From Streptomyces sp. WZ-12 (GTDB lineage Bacteria; Actinomycetota; Actinomycetes; Streptomycetales; Streptomycetaceae), in NCBI RefSeq assembly GCF_028898845.1, contig NZ_CP118574.1, positions 7,117,001-7,181,000 on the forward strand: a stretch of DNA of 64,000 nucleotides, read 5' to 3'. A program made the translations under genes and the position numbers. The notes under the pieces were generated by a model, which was given only the letters and a program-made list of their open reading frames with translations, was not told where the DNA came from and ran no database searches. Positions 39,837 through 49,152 of the stretch are shown here, piece after piece. The stretch's first letter is position 1, and each line of letters opens with the position of its first letter.

Positions 39837-40448
39837 ATGCCGTGGCTGAGAAATGAAGATGCCGCCATCAGGCGCAAACTCCATGGCCTGTCCGTCAAAG
39901 ACGGGGATGCGGGACTGCCCGTCGGTGTGCGCTTCTCACTGCCCGAAAACGAACTGGCCGACCAAGCCTTCCCGCTGATCATCATTGAACGGACACGCGC
40001 ATCCCGGGACCCCAGTAGGGAATGGCGAGGAGATGTTCAGCTCAAGTACGCACCCGAAGGCTATGAACCCTGGCCTGACATGGCTGATCCTTCGGCATCT
40101 CCGTACTTCACGCGCGACCCGATCCCATATCTCATCGACTACCAAGTCACCGTACTGGCCAGAAAACAGCAGCACATCGCGGAACTCGCGGCCCTGCTGT
40201 CGGCCTTCGAATACCTACCGGCCAGATTTGGTTTCCTAGAGGTCCCCGAGGACGGCACGGTCCGCAGCCTCGACCTCATCGGCGGTCCCGAGTTCCCCGC
40301 CGGCTGGGACGAACACCGCAAACGCCTCTTCCAGGCCGTCTATCTCGTCCGAGTCACCAGCGAAGTGCTCGGTGAGGTCAAGAAGGCGCACTCCGTTGAG
40401 AAGGTCGTCCAGACCTTCCATGACACTCAACCCGCTTGGCCGTCCTAA
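39837..40448 (+). CDS. Tail-terminator/completion-like protein, 203 aa
   Basis: I place the start at ATG 39837 (MPWLRNEDAAIRRKLHGLSV) with AGAGGTC upstream; the longer frame has no ribosome site. The middle reads VRFSLPENELADQAFPLIII and PYLIDYQVTVLARKQQHIAE, and it lies directly before the sheath gene, where contractile phages encode tail-completion proteins. Confidence 0.6.
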   Translation: MPWLRNEDAAIRRKLHGLSVKDGDAGLPVGVRFSLPENELADQAFPLIIIERTRASRDPSREWRGDVQLKYAPEGYEPWPDMADPSASPYFTRDPIPYLIDYQVTVLARKQQHIAELAALLSAFEYLPARFGFLEVPEDGTVRSLDLIGGPEFPAGWDEHRKRLFQAVYLVRVTSEVLGEVKKAHSVEKVVQTFHDTQPAWPS

Positions 40449-40458
40449 AGGAGACCGC

Positions 40459-42054
40459 ATGGCCAACTATCGGCGCCCCGGGATTTTCGTCGACGAGACT
40501 CTCACGCCCATCCTCGTCAACGACGCCCCCGCAGGGGACTTTGTTTCGTGCTTCGTCGGCGAGCACACCTACGGGCCGAGTACCCCAACTCTGGTGCGCA
40601 GTTGGGCTGACTTCGTCACGGTCTTCGGTGGCTTCGGCACCGGCACCCATCTCCTGCCATTCGCTGTCCACCAGTACTTCAGCAACGGAGGCCGCGCCGC
40701 CTACATCGTGCGCGGAGTAGCCAAGGACGCAAAGACGGCCCAGCTGACACTGAAGGACCGTCAGGCCCCCGCCAGCGCCGACGGCGACACACCCAAGCAG
40801 AAGGCAACGGGCAGCCCGGCAGACACCCTCCGGATCACCGCCAAGGCGGCAGGCAGCTATGGCAACGCCATCTCGGCGAGCATCACCGACTCCAACACCG
40901 GTCCGGGACGCTTCAACCTCTGGATCAAGGTCGGCGGTGATTCCACCGCAAACGTCGTCGAGCGTTTCAACGACATCACCACGGACCCTGCCGACTCGCG
41001 AAACATCGTCGCCATCGTCAACGCGCCGACCACTGGCTCCAAGGTCCTCACCGTCGAGTACCTCAACCAGCCCGTGTGGCAGGCCGACTTCACCCCTGCT
41101 CCCGTACAGGACGCCTCGCTGACCGGCGGCGATGACGGAGCCACAGCGCCAGACCTCGTCGCCGCCACCATGCAGCTGGAAGAGACCGGCCAGGCGCTGA
41201 ACATCAACCTCCCGGGAGTATCCGACGCCAGCACGCTCAACCCGATCATCGATTGGTGCGAGAGCTACGGCTATGCCTTCCTCGTTGTCGATGCGCCGCA
41301 TCTCGACAGCGGCGCCAGCGTGGACCAGGCCGTCGACAAGTACCTCTCGCTCTCCCCTTTGAGCAACCGAGGAACAACTCCGGCCCCGCTGCGTTCCTCT
41401 TCCTACGTCGCGATCTACGGCCCCTGGATCAGTACGGCCGACCCGGCAGTTGCAGCCATCGGCGCAACACGGCTCCTGCCGCCTGGCGGCGCGGTGATGG
41501 GCAAATTCGCAGACCTCGACGTCCAATACGGCCCGCACAGGACCCCGGCCGGGCCCGAGGCATCCCTCAAAGCGGTCTACTCCGCACAGTACCGCTTCAC
41601 TGACGCGCAACTTGATGCCCTCAACCAGGCAGGTATCAACGTCATCCGCCAGGTGCCAAACGCAGGATTTTGCATCATGGGCGGACGGACCGTGCGGGCT
41701 GGATACCCGGACCGGTACATCGCGGTGCGGCGATTCCTCGTTCACGTACGCAAGGTCCTCGTCGAATCAACCCAGTTCGCCATCTTCCAGCCGAACACAC
41801 CTGACCTATGGGCATCGTTGTCCGCCATCGTCACACAGCGGCTCACCGAGATGACGCAAACCCAGATGCTCAAGGGATCGACACCCGATCAGGCATTCCG
41901 CGTGATCTGCGACGCTACCAACAACACCTCAACCACGGTGTCCAATGGCGAAGTGCACATCGATATCGGACTCGCCTTGGCACGCCCCGCCGAGTTCATC
42001 GGAGTCCACATCGGCCAGTTCGAGGGCGGATCGACCTCGACAGATTCTCTCTAA
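40459..42054 (+). CDS. Tail sheath protein
   Basis: ATG 40459 follows AAAGGAGACC. The 531-residue protein has the sheath signature: NYRRPGIFVDETLTPILVND at the start, FVGEHTYGPSTPTLVRSWAD, FGGFGTGTHLLPFAVHQYF and NGGRAAYIVRG, a variable middle domain, and the C-terminal core QVPNAGFCIMGGRTVR and YIAVRRFLVHVRKVLVES. It forms the contracting outer tube. Confidence 0.9.
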   Translation: MANYRRPGIFVDETLTPILVNDAPAGDFVSCFVGEHTYGPSTPTLVRSWADFVTVFGGFGTGTHLLPFAVHQYFSNGGRAAYIVRGVAKDAKTAQLTLKDRQAPASADGDTPKQKATGSPADTLRITAKAAGSYGNAISASITDSNTGPGRFNLWIKVGGDSTANVVERFNDITTDPADSRNIVAIVNAPTTGSKVLTVEYLNQPVWQADFTPAPVQDASLTGGDDGATAPDLVAATMQLEETGQALNINLPGVSDASTLNPIIDWCESYGYAFLVVDAPHLDSGASVDQAVDKYLSLSPLSNRGTTPAPLRSSSYVAIYGPWISTADPAVAAIGATRLLPPGGAVMGKFADLDVQYGPHRTPAGPEASLKAVYSAQYRFTDAQLDALNQAGINVIRQVPNAGFCIMGGRTVRAGYPDRYIAVRRFLVHVRKVLVESTQFAIFQPNTPDLWASLSAIVTQRLTEMTQTQMLKGSTPDQAFRVICDATNNTSTTVSNGEVHIDIGLALARPAEFIGVHIGQFEGGSTSTDSL

Positions 42055-42068
42055 GGCGGGAGCGCATC

Positions 42069-42650
42069 ATGGCAGGAAAAACCAGGACCACCGTCGCCCA
42101 AAAGTCGTCGTTGGCTTCCATCTCGACGGACCCTCTACGATCGTTTAAGTTCCACGTGCAAATTAGCGGGCCTCAATCTCTCCAGAACGCCTATCCCAAG
42201 CTGGGGTTCATGGCGGTAAGTGGCCTCAGCATGACGACTGACGTGATTGCCTACCGAACTGGTGGCAACAATGTGACGACGCAAAAGCTCCCGGGGCAGT
42301 CGGACTTCAGCCCGATCACCCTATCCAAGGGGTTTTGCCCAGGCGATCAGCAACTGCTCAACTGGATGTATCAGATGTTCTCGGTCATGCAGGGAGTAGG
42401 CGAGACCTACGACACAAAGACCGATTTCCGAGCGACGATCGACATTATGCTCATCGATCACCCGGTCACTACATCCACTGCAGCGGTCAAGGCAATCTGG
42501 CGTGTCTACAACGCGTGGCCCACGGCCATTTCTTTTGGCGACCTAGATGCCGGACAGAACATGTACGCCGTCCACCAAATGACCTTCGCGCACGAGGGAT
42601 TCGACGTCAAGGTGGCTCCCAAGGCAGGGCCCACCGGGATCTCCCTCTGA
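42069..42650 (+). CDS. Tail tube protein
   Basis: ATG 42069. The 193-residue protein has the gp19-like tube pattern: DPLRSFKFHVQISGPQSLQN, GLSMTTDVIAYRTGGNN, KLPGQSDFSPITLSKGF and NAWPTAISFGDLDAGQN, directly after the sheath gene. It stacks in hexameric rings inside the sheath. Confidence 0.85.
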   Translation: MAGKTRTTVAQKSSLASISTDPLRSFKFHVQISGPQSLQNAYPKLGFMAVSGLSMTTDVIAYRTGGNNVTTQKLPGQSDFSPITLSKGFCPGDQQLLNWMYQMFSVMQGVGETYDTKTDFRATIDIMLIDHPVTTSTAAVKAIWRVYNAWPTAISFGDLDAGQNMYAVHQMTFAHEGFDVKVAPKAGPTGISL

Positions 42651-42683
42651 CGCCCCAACCCAAGCTACATTCAGGAGAGTTGC

Positions 42684-43535
42684 ATGACCGTGAGCTACGA
42701 CTGGACCTTCGATAGCGGCAATACTCAGCAGGCCATCAACCCGGTGACCGAACCTGCTGGCGCGAACGCAGCAGCCCAGCAGGCTCTCACCGAGTCTGTC
42801 GGCCCTGCCCCTGCTCCACCGATCCCAAATGACAGCGTCGTAACCCTGCCCGTCGGCACAGACATCGATGGGCAGCTTGTACGAGATGCCGAAATCCGGG
42901 AGCTGACTGGCGAGGACGAGGAGGCCATCGCCAAGGTAGCGACCAACAGCCGCGAGTTCTTCAACGTCCTCCTCAACCGAGGAGTCACGCGAATCGGCAC
43001 GAACGCGCCGACGCCCGAACTGCTTGACCAGCTCTACATCGGCGACGCAGACGCGCTGCTGCTCGCAATTCGTGTCGCTACCTTCGGCAACAAGTTGGAG
43101 ATGACCAACGTGCGCTGCCCGAACTGCGACGAGCGCATCGACGTCACCATCGACCTCGCCACGGTCCCACAGCGCGGCCTTCCGCCGCAGCCACACAAGG
43201 TCGACCTGCGCACGGGCAGCACGGCCTACGTGAAGTTCCCTAAGCGAGCAGACCAGGCATACATCCTGGCCGACCCCGATTCCAGCGACGCGCACAGGAA
43301 CACCCTGCTCTTGGAACGGTGCCTCGACCGTGTTGAGGCACCCGATGGGACGGTCACCCAGGGCAGTCTCAATGTCGCCCGACGGATGGGCATTGCCGAC
43401 CGGCGCACGATTCTCCTCTACCTGGCTGACAACGCACCCGGCCCGGAACTAGCAGGCATCTCCGTGGAGCACGCGGGCTGCGGGAAGGAGATCCCGCTGC
43501 CGCTCACGCTGACGGACTGCTTTCTCAGCCTCTGA
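42684..43535 (+). CDS. T4 gp26-like baseplate/tail assembly chaperone
   Basis: ATG 42684. The 283-residue protein matches the T4 baseplate-type family: AEIRELTGEDEEAIAKVATN, PELLDQLYIGDADALLLAIR, NVRCPNCDERIDVTIDLATV with a Cys pair (about residues 148-151) and a later CGKEIPL, likely a zinc site. Located between tube and tape measure, it is where the assembly chaperone lies. Its stop at 43533 lies in a zone where a +1 shift at TTT-C would fuse it to the 43525-43695 frame. Confidence 0.75.
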   Translation: MTVSYDWTFDSGNTQQAINPVTEPAGANAAAQQALTESVGPAPAPPIPNDSVVTLPVGTDIDGQLVRDAEIRELTGEDEEAIAKVATNSREFFNVLLNRGVTRIGTNAPTPELLDQLYIGDADALLLAIRVATFGNKLEMTNVRCPNCDERIDVTIDLATVPQRGLPPQPHKVDLRTGSTAYVKFPKRADQAYILADPDSSDAHRNTLLLERCLDRVEAPDGTVTQGSLNVARRMGIADRRTILLYLADNAPGPELAGISVEHAGCGKEIPLPLTLTDCFLSL

Positions 43536-43695
43536 CATCGAATCAACTCTGATCGACTACTCGTCCCTCGTCCTCGCCTACGGGTGGACACCCTCAGAAG
43601 TCAAGCAACTCACCGTGCGAGAACGCGAGTTCTGGCGCGACCTGGCCCTGTGGAACAAGGAACGGAAGGAGGCGGCCAGCAATGGCATCCAGTGA
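43525..43695 (+). CDS. Frameshift extension of the tail assembly chaperone, 56 codons
   Basis: This open frame begins after an in-frame stop at 43510-43512, has no ATG or GTG before codon 31, and encodes SASDIESTLIDYSSLVLAYG then SEVKQLTVREREFWRDLALW, a helical, chaperone-like tail. It can be made only by frameshift from the 42684 gene in 43513-43532, most simply +1 on TTT-C (43521-43524), or by -2. A frameshifted second product just before the tape measure gene is a conserved device of tailed phages. The tape measure ATG lies inside its last codons. Confidence 0.65.
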   Translation, partial: SASDIESTLIDYSSLVLAYGWTPSEVKQLTVREREFWRDLALWNKERKEAASNGIQ

Positions 43696-46600
43696 CGCAT
43701 CGCCGCTCAACGAACCGAATATCGCCGGCCGCCTCCTCGGCACGAACAACTTTGTCAAGGGCGTCGAAGACACCGAGAAGCAGATCAAGAACCTCGGGAA
43801 CTCGCTGGGCCGAATGAACCGGGCCATCGACGCACTGACAGGGAAAATCCAAGGCACCGGGCGCAGCGCGGGGCAGTTCCCTCGGGCGAACAGGCCGACA
43901 AGCGCGGGCCTGGCGCAAGCCCCCACACAAGCCGGTGGCTCAGGCATCATCCCGCCGGGTGCGGCGGTGGCGACACGGCATTCGGACAGCAACCGACTCC
44001 CCGTGCTCCGGCAGCAGTTCGCGCCCCGGATCTACACCACGACGCGCCCTCAGGACCTGCCCCGCGTCGAGGTAACGCGGCTCGATCGCCTTCCCGCCGT
44101 GCGTGACCAGTCAACCCCGCGCATCACCACAGTCACGCGTCCCTCGGAACCGCCGTGGCGCCCACTGACCCTTGTAGGGGGAGGGAGAGGGGGAGGCGAC
44201 GACGGTGGTTGGGGTCGCGGAGACAGCGAACGGTTCAGCTTCGGGCTCGGACAGGCCACGCACCGGGCGGTGTCATGGGGCGCCGGCAAGTTTCGGCGCC
44301 GTGTAGACCACATGACCTCGCAGGCGTACGAGATGGATCGGTACGCCACCTATGCCTACACCCAGTGGGGAGACCCGAATAAGGGGCAGTGGACGGAGAA
44401 GAACCGCCTACGCAATGACGCCATGCACAGCAGCACGGCGACCTCGACCGAGGATCTGAATACCGGGCTCTTCGAGGTCGATCGCAGGCTGGGTGCCGGG
44501 CGCTCGGACGCACAACGGCGCATCCTCCACAAGCGAGCGTCTGGATACGCGGTCCTCGACCCCAGCATGGGCGTCGCTGATTCCGCGCAGATGATGACCT
44601 CGATGTACACCCCCCAGGCCAGCATGATGTACCAGGTCCTGGGAGTTGGGCCGACCATCGGCGCGGGCGGCGAGCGCATGTCCCAGGCTGAGCTCAACGA
44701 AAACCTCCTCAACCGGGTCTACCGGGGCGGCGGTTACACCCTCAAGAACGTACAAGCCGATAGCGAGCAGGGCGGTGCCCTGCGTACCACTCTTGAGTCC
44801 ATGGCCCGCATGCAGGGGCAACCCCAGGACTGGGTGGAAGGCCGTCTCAACCAGCTCCAGGCACAGGCCAAGTGGCAGGAACACACCGGCGGCAGCGCCG
44901 AGGAGTTCGACAGACTCCTCCAGGACGCTGGCGGCACGGGGAACAAGGCGACGAAGGCCCGAAAGAAGCTGGATGAGGGCGGCCTTGACACCGACAACCT
45001 GATCAACCAGCGCAAGCGAAAGGAGGGGGAGGAGCGCCGTCACGACAGTCAGATGATGGACGCCTTCGCCCCCGCAATGCAGGCGACCACCGACGTCGTC
45101 ATCCAGTTCAGGGAGGCACTCAACGCAGTCCTAGAGCTGCCTGGACTGAAGCAGGTCAGCGGCGGTGCGCAGGGAATCGACGCTGGATCAGGTAGACGTC
45201 TCACCAGCACGTTGGGCGGCGCGGCGTCAGGCGCGTTGATGGGTGCCGGTATCGGGTCGGTCGTCCCCGGGCTCGGCACGGGAGTCGGCGCTGTCGTGGG
45301 CGGCCTGGCCGGAGGCATTGGAGGTCTCATCGGCGGTGGCGCCGACAGCGGAGGAGGCGCCAGCGGCAGCGAGAGGAAGCCCACCAACACGACGCGGTCC
45401 AACCTCATGCAGGGCAACGCGAACTCGGCGATACACGCCGCGCTGAGCCAGATTGGGCTGGACTACTCCTGGGGCGGTGGAGGCCCAGGTGGCCCCAGCG
45501 AGGGGTTTGCACAAGGCGCAGGGACGGTCGGCTTCGACTGTTCGTCGCTGATGCAATTCGCCTACGCCAAGGCCGGTATTCGTCTTGGACGCACCACGTA
45601 CGAGCAGATAACCCAGGGCAAGGGCGTCGACTACAAGGAACGGCGTCCTGGCGACCTCATGTTCCCGAATTCCGGGCACGTAGTGATGTATCTGGGGAAT
45701 GGCAAGATCGTCCACGCGCCGCGCAGCGGACAGAAGATCAGAATCGACCCGGAATCACATTTCGGCAAGTACATCGCCGTTCGACGACTTGTTGCCGGCG
45801 GCGGAGATACATACGACGGAGGCGACGGCAGCAAGTCCTCCGAAGGCGGGGCAGGCAACGACAATAGCGCGAAGACCGGAGAGTCGTCAGTCAACGCCGT
45901 CGGTGACGCGTACGGCAGCGCCAACGAGGTCGACGTCCTCAGGGCAGCCCTCGTCACGTCCGCTGGCTCTGCGGCAGGCGCCGGAAGCTCGCCGAAGGAG
46001 AAGTCCCGAGACGATGGCAGAGACTCAGCAGACACTTCAGCTGCCTCGATGGACGGTTCCAGCGGATCTGGAGTCCAGAGGTGGAAGGGAGTCGTCCAGA
46101 CCGTCCTGAAGCAACTGCGGGAGCCTCTCAACAAAACCGGGCTCGTCCTCAAAGCGATGGACAAGGAGTCCGGTGGCAGTCCCACCGCAGTCAATAAGTG
46201 GGACTCGAACTGGGCGGCGGGCACACCGAGCGTGGGCCTCATGCAGGTCATCGGTCCCACTTTCAAGGAGAACGCGGGACCGTATCTGCATACGGGCCCC
46301 TTCTCCTATGGCGTCTCCACCAACCCGGCAGCCAACATCTACTCCGCCGTGCACTACGCCCGAAACAGATACGGCAGTGGCTGGGCTGAGCGCATGGCCG
46401 AGCCACGCGGCTACGCGGTGGGCGCCTGGGAGTTGCCCGCCGACGAGGTCGCCCAGGTCCACAAGGGCGAGATGATCATTCCCGCCCAGCAGGCACGGAC
46501 GATTCGCCAGGCACTGCTCCAGGACGCAGTTCCAGTTAAGTCACCAGCTGCCGAGGCCGCTCGCACGAGCGCAGCTGGTACGCCAGCAGGTGGTGGGGGA

Positions 46601-46744
46601 GTCGCGCTGCACTTCACCGACGGAGCAATTCGCATCACCGTCGCAGGAGGTTCCACCGGTCCGGCAGCCCACCAGATAGCCCGTCAGATTGTGGACCACA
46701 TCGCCGCTGACGAGCGCATCAAGCAGATCGGAGCCGGGGTCTAG
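43682..46744 (+). CDS. Tape measure protein with NlpC/P60 and SLT domains
   Basis: ATG 43682 follows GAAGGAGGCGG. The 1020-residue protein sets tail length. Residues 1-500 are helical and charged; about 510-560 are Gly/Ala-rich (GAASGALMGAGIGSVVPGLG), likely membrane-active. Residues about 585-690 form an NlpC/P60 peptidase (FDCSSLMQFAYAKAG with Cys about 618; NSGHVVMYLGNGKIVHAP with His about 666). Residues about 820-930 match a soluble lytic transglycosylase (MDKESGGSPTAVN, Glu about 829; PSVGLMQVIGPTFKE). Two wall hydrolases suggest digestion of the thick Streptomyces wall on DNA entry. Confidence 0.85.
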   Translation: MASSDASPLNEPNIAGRLLGTNNFVKGVEDTEKQIKNLGNSLGRMNRAIDALTGKIQGTGRSAGQFPRANRPTSAGLAQAPTQAGGSGIIPPGAAVATRHSDSNRLPVLRQQFAPRIYTTTRPQDLPRVEVTRLDRLPAVRDQSTPRITTVTRPSEPPWRPLTLVGGGRGGGDDGGWGRGDSERFSFGLGQATHRAVSWGAGKFRRRVDHMTSQAYEMDRYATYAYTQWGDPNKGQWTEKNRLRNDAMHSSTATSTEDLNTGLFEVDRRLGAGRSDAQRRILHKRASGYAVLDPSMGVADSAQMMTSMYTPQASMMYQVLGVGPTIGAGGERMSQAELNENLLNRVYRGGGYTLKNVQADSEQGGALRTTLESMARMQGQPQDWVEGRLNQLQAQAKWQEHTGGSAEEFDRLLQDAGGTGNKATKARKKLDEGGLDTDNLINQRKRKEGEERRHDSQMMDAFAPAMQATTDVVIQFREALNAVLELPGLKQVSGGAQGIDAGSGRRLTSTLGGAASGALMGAGIGSVVPGLGTGVGAVVGGLAGGIGGLIGGGADSGGGASGSERKPTNTTRSNLMQGNANSAIHAALSQIGLDYSWGGGGPGGPSEGFAQGAGTVGFDCSSLMQFAYAKAGIRLGRTTYEQITQGKGVDYKERRPGDLMFPNSGHVVMYLGNGKIVHAPRSGQKIRIDPESHFGKYIAVRRLVAGGGDTYDGGDGSKSSEGGAGNDNSAKTGESSVNAVGDAYGSANEVDVLRAALVTSAGSAAGAGSSPKEKSRDDGRDSADTSAASMDGSSGSGVQRWKGVVQTVLKQLREPLNKTGLVLKAMDKESGGSPTAVNKWDSNWAAGTPSVGLMQVIGPTFKENAGPYLHTGPFSYGVSTNPAANIYSAVHYARNRYGSGWAERMAEPRGYAVGAWELPADEVAQVHKGEMIIPAQQARTIRQALLQDAVPVKSPAAEAARTSAAGTPAGGGGVALHFTDGAIRITVAGGSTGPAAHQIARQIVDHIAADERIKQIGAGV

Positions 46745-46746
46745 GA

Positions 46747-47469
46747 ATGTTCGAAAACACGAAGGAACTGAGCGCCGACCAGCGGTCGAACGAGCCCTGG
46801 GACAGGCGTCAGACAGCAACAGCTGGTGTGTGGGCCGGAAATGGCGCGATTGGTGAAGGAGCTGACGGTTACCACAACGAGCTGTACAGCCGCCGCGGGT
46901 TCATCCAGACCGCGAAGTCCAGCGGCGTCACGGTGGCAGAGACGAAGACGCTGCGCTTCTTGTACAACCCGTCCACCGTGGCCGTCACGCACGGGCTTGA
47001 TGGCCAGAACATGCAACTTGCCCAGTGGCAACGATCAGAGAACATGACAGGAACGGCACTTCTGCCGGTCAACAACTCGTGCAGCTTCTCCTTGCTTTTT
47101 GATCGGACCTTCGATGTCCTCGGCCCGAGGAACAAGCCCTCCGCAAAGTTCGGGGTGATGTACGACGTCAACATGCTCTACAACCTGTGCGGCATCAACC
47201 AGAAGGTGAAACCCAAAATCGACGGCTTTGAGGACGACGGCGACTGGGGGGACGGCAAGGGCAAGCCGTCATCCGACGCCGGCGAGGTACCTCAGACCAT
47301 CACCGGCCCCATGCAAATGAACCCGGTCGACATATACTTCGGCGGCCATCGCAACCTGTACTTCTACGGATTCATCAGCAACATCTCGATCAACTACTCA
47401 CACTGGGTGCAGGAAATGATCCCGACCCGGTGTGCCGTCAGCCTCACTGTCACCGGCCTGCCCAAGTAA
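46747..47469 (+). CDS. Tail/baseplate protein, CIS-tube-like, 240 aa
   Basis: ATG 46747. It contains TLRFLYNPSTVAVTHGLDGQ and PVNNSCSFSLLFDRTFDVLG, and ends NLYFYGFISNISINYSHWVQ, the pattern of gp53-like/Pvc7-type proteins that join the tube to the baseplate hub. In some contractile systems this domain is fused to LysM; here LysM is the next gene. Confidence 0.65.
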   Translation: MFENTKELSADQRSNEPWDRRQTATAGVWAGNGAIGEGADGYHNELYSRRGFIQTAKSSGVTVAETKTLRFLYNPSTVAVTHGLDGQNMQLAQWQRSENMTGTALLPVNNSCSFSLLFDRTFDVLGPRNKPSAKFGVMYDVNMLYNLCGINQKVKPKIDGFEDDGDWGDGKGKPSSDAGEVPQTITGPMQMNPVDIYFGGHRNLYFYGFISNISINYSHWVQEMIPTRCAVSLTVTGLPK

Positions 47470-47481
47470 AGGGGAACTTTC

Positions 47482-47760
47482 GTGATATCGAGCAGATCCC
47501 GGTACGCGCAGAACGGAACCGAGCTGGTTACCAGCCCTGACGGCGTGACTCGTAAGGTGATTTCACCAAGCGCTCAGAAGACGGTGCGCACACGCGCGCG
47601 GCGCTACCGATGGAAGGAGGGCGACAGAGTTGACCTCCTGGCCCACCGGCACTACGGCGATGCCACCCAGTGGTGGCGGATCGCCAATGTTAACCCGCAC
47701 ATTTTGGATTGGACCGAGCCCGAATCCGGAACAGTGATCAGGATTCCCAATGTCTCTTAG
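47482..47760 (+). CDS. LysM-like baseplate protein (gpX-like), 92 aa
   Basis: GTG 47482 follows AAAGGGGAAC. The C-terminal half reads RYRWKEGDRVDLLAHRHYGD then WWRIANVNPHILDWTEPESG and RIPNV, the LysM/gpX fold. LysM proteins bind the inside of the baseplate hub or glycans. The next start lies inside its 3' end. Confidence 0.75.
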   Translation: MISSRSRYAQNGTELVTSPDGVTRKVISPSAQKTVRTRARRYRWKEGDRVDLLAHRHYGDATQWWRIANVNPHILDWTEPESGTVIRIPNVS

Positions 47761-48931
47761 GATGCACGCTCCGCACGCCGCGATCGTGTACCCGCAGGTC
47801 ACCTCGACCAGACAGTTCGTCACGCAAGTGACCCTCCACCTGGGCGAGAACTTGCTGCCGGTGGCCGAGGTCAGTGTCGCATTCTCCGCCCCGCTCCGAG
47901 CTGATATCCAGGGGTGGCTGCTGGCGACCGGGCGCCTGATACCGGAGAAGGCCCCGGTGCACCTGGTGTACGGCTCGGGCCCGCACCAGAAAGCCGACTT
48001 CTTCGGCTACGTACAGTCGTATTCGATTGTCACCAGTGGGGATGACACCCGCTTCACCCGGAATTCTGAGGTGACCGTCGTCTACACCCTTGTCGGGGCA
48101 GCCGATCCACTTCAGACACAGGCCAACCGGACCTGGCTGGCCTCGTCTCCCTCCTACATCGCCCGCACCATCTGCCGCCGACACCTGCTCGCGCCGATGA
48201 TCCAGCGTGACCTGGGACGTCTGGGCGCGCGTGCGCAAAACGCCCGCAGTGACTGGGGATTTCTACGGGACCTGGTCGACGAGTGCGGCCTGCGGGTGAT
48301 CGTGGACAACACCGACCTCTACGTCACCGACCCCTTGGTATCGCTCCGCGAGGGGCAGGAGGTTCCCGCCTTCTTCCTGACCAAGCTTCCCGGCATCCGG
48401 GACACGGTCTTCGACTTCCGTGTCACCAGTGGGGAGTTGGACCCCACCAGTGGTCGCCGCACCCGATCGGAAGCCCACGGCTACAACCGCTCGACCCGCC
48501 ACCTGTTCCGGGTCGTCGACAAGGCCACCGCCGGGGCGGGCACCACGACCTTCGCTACTCAGCTACCCAGCGCGTCCCAGACCATTGCCACCCGCCGGGC
48601 CGTCAGCCAGGCCGCCAACGCGCAGCTTTGGGTGCAGGCCACCGCCCGCGTGCGCGGGGACGCCCGGGTACGGCCAGGGACAGAGGTATGGATGCAGGGC
48701 GCGGGCATGGGTCCGCGCAACGTCGGCCAGTGGATGGTGATGACGTCGGTGCACCACCTCCAACTGCACCACAACGACGCCCGGAAGTCGGTCTATGAGC
48801 TGCACTTGGGACTGGGGCGCACCCGTCCCGAGGGCCTGGACGCACAGCCCCGCTCACAGGTCCTGCCGCCTCCGGTACGCACGGTGCTGGCGCAGGGGCG
48901 CTGGCGTGCCGAACACACCGGAGCCGCCTGA
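47750..48931 (+). CDS. Baseplate hub protein, gpD/gp27-like
   Basis: ATG 47750 overlaps the LysM gene by 11 nt. The 393-residue protein fits the late-control D/hub fold: EVSVAFSAPLRADIQGWLLA, DFFGYVQSYSIVTSGDDTRF, DWGFLRDLVDECGLRVIVDN and AHGYNRSTRHLFRVVDKATA. It forms the trimeric hub that carries the spike. Its stop overlaps the spike start (ATGA). Confidence 0.8.
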   Translation: MSLRMHAPHAAIVYPQVTSTRQFVTQVTLHLGENLLPVAEVSVAFSAPLRADIQGWLLATGRLIPEKAPVHLVYGSGPHQKADFFGYVQSYSIVTSGDDTRFTRNSEVTVVYTLVGAADPLQTQANRTWLASSPSYIARTICRRHLLAPMIQRDLGRLGARAQNARSDWGFLRDLVDECGLRVIVDNTDLYVTDPLVSLREGQEVPAFFLTKLPGIRDTVFDFRVTSGELDPTSGRRTRSEAHGYNRSTRHLFRVVDKATAGAGTTTFATQLPSASQTIATRRAVSQAANAQLWVQATARVRGDARVRPGTEVWMQGAGMGPRNVGQWMVMTSVHHLQLHHNDARKSVYELHLGLGRTRPEGLDAQPRSQVLPPPVRTVLAQGRWRAEHTGAA

Positions 48932-49152
48932 TGAACCAGCTGGGCATCTACTTCGGCGTGGTCTCCCACACCAAGGACCCCGAGCAACGTCAGCGGGTCC
49001 GGGCGAAAGTTCCACAGCTGTCGGGCGACAGCCCGCAGCCCTGGGCTCTCCCGGCCTTCCCCGGATCACGTGTGCCCGCCATTGGTGAAGAGGTGTGGAT
49101 TTTCTTCGCCGGAGGTGACCCGCACAGCCCCGTCTACGTCTCCAGCCCGTGA
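48931..49152 (+). CDS. Short spike protein, gpV/gp5 OB-fold, 73 aa
   Basis: ATG 48931. The protein (MNQLGIYFGVVSHTKDPEQR; QRVRAKVPQLSGD; GEEVWIFFAGGDPHSPVYVS) fits a stand-alone OB-fold as in gpV/gp5-N. It lacks a beta-helix needle and a lysozyme domain, so the tip may be formed by another protein. The next gene overlaps by 4 nt. Confidence 0.75.
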   Translation: MNQLGIYFGVVSHTKDPEQRQRVRAKVPQLSGDSPQPWALPAFPGSRVPAIGEEVWIFFAGGDPHSPVYVSSP

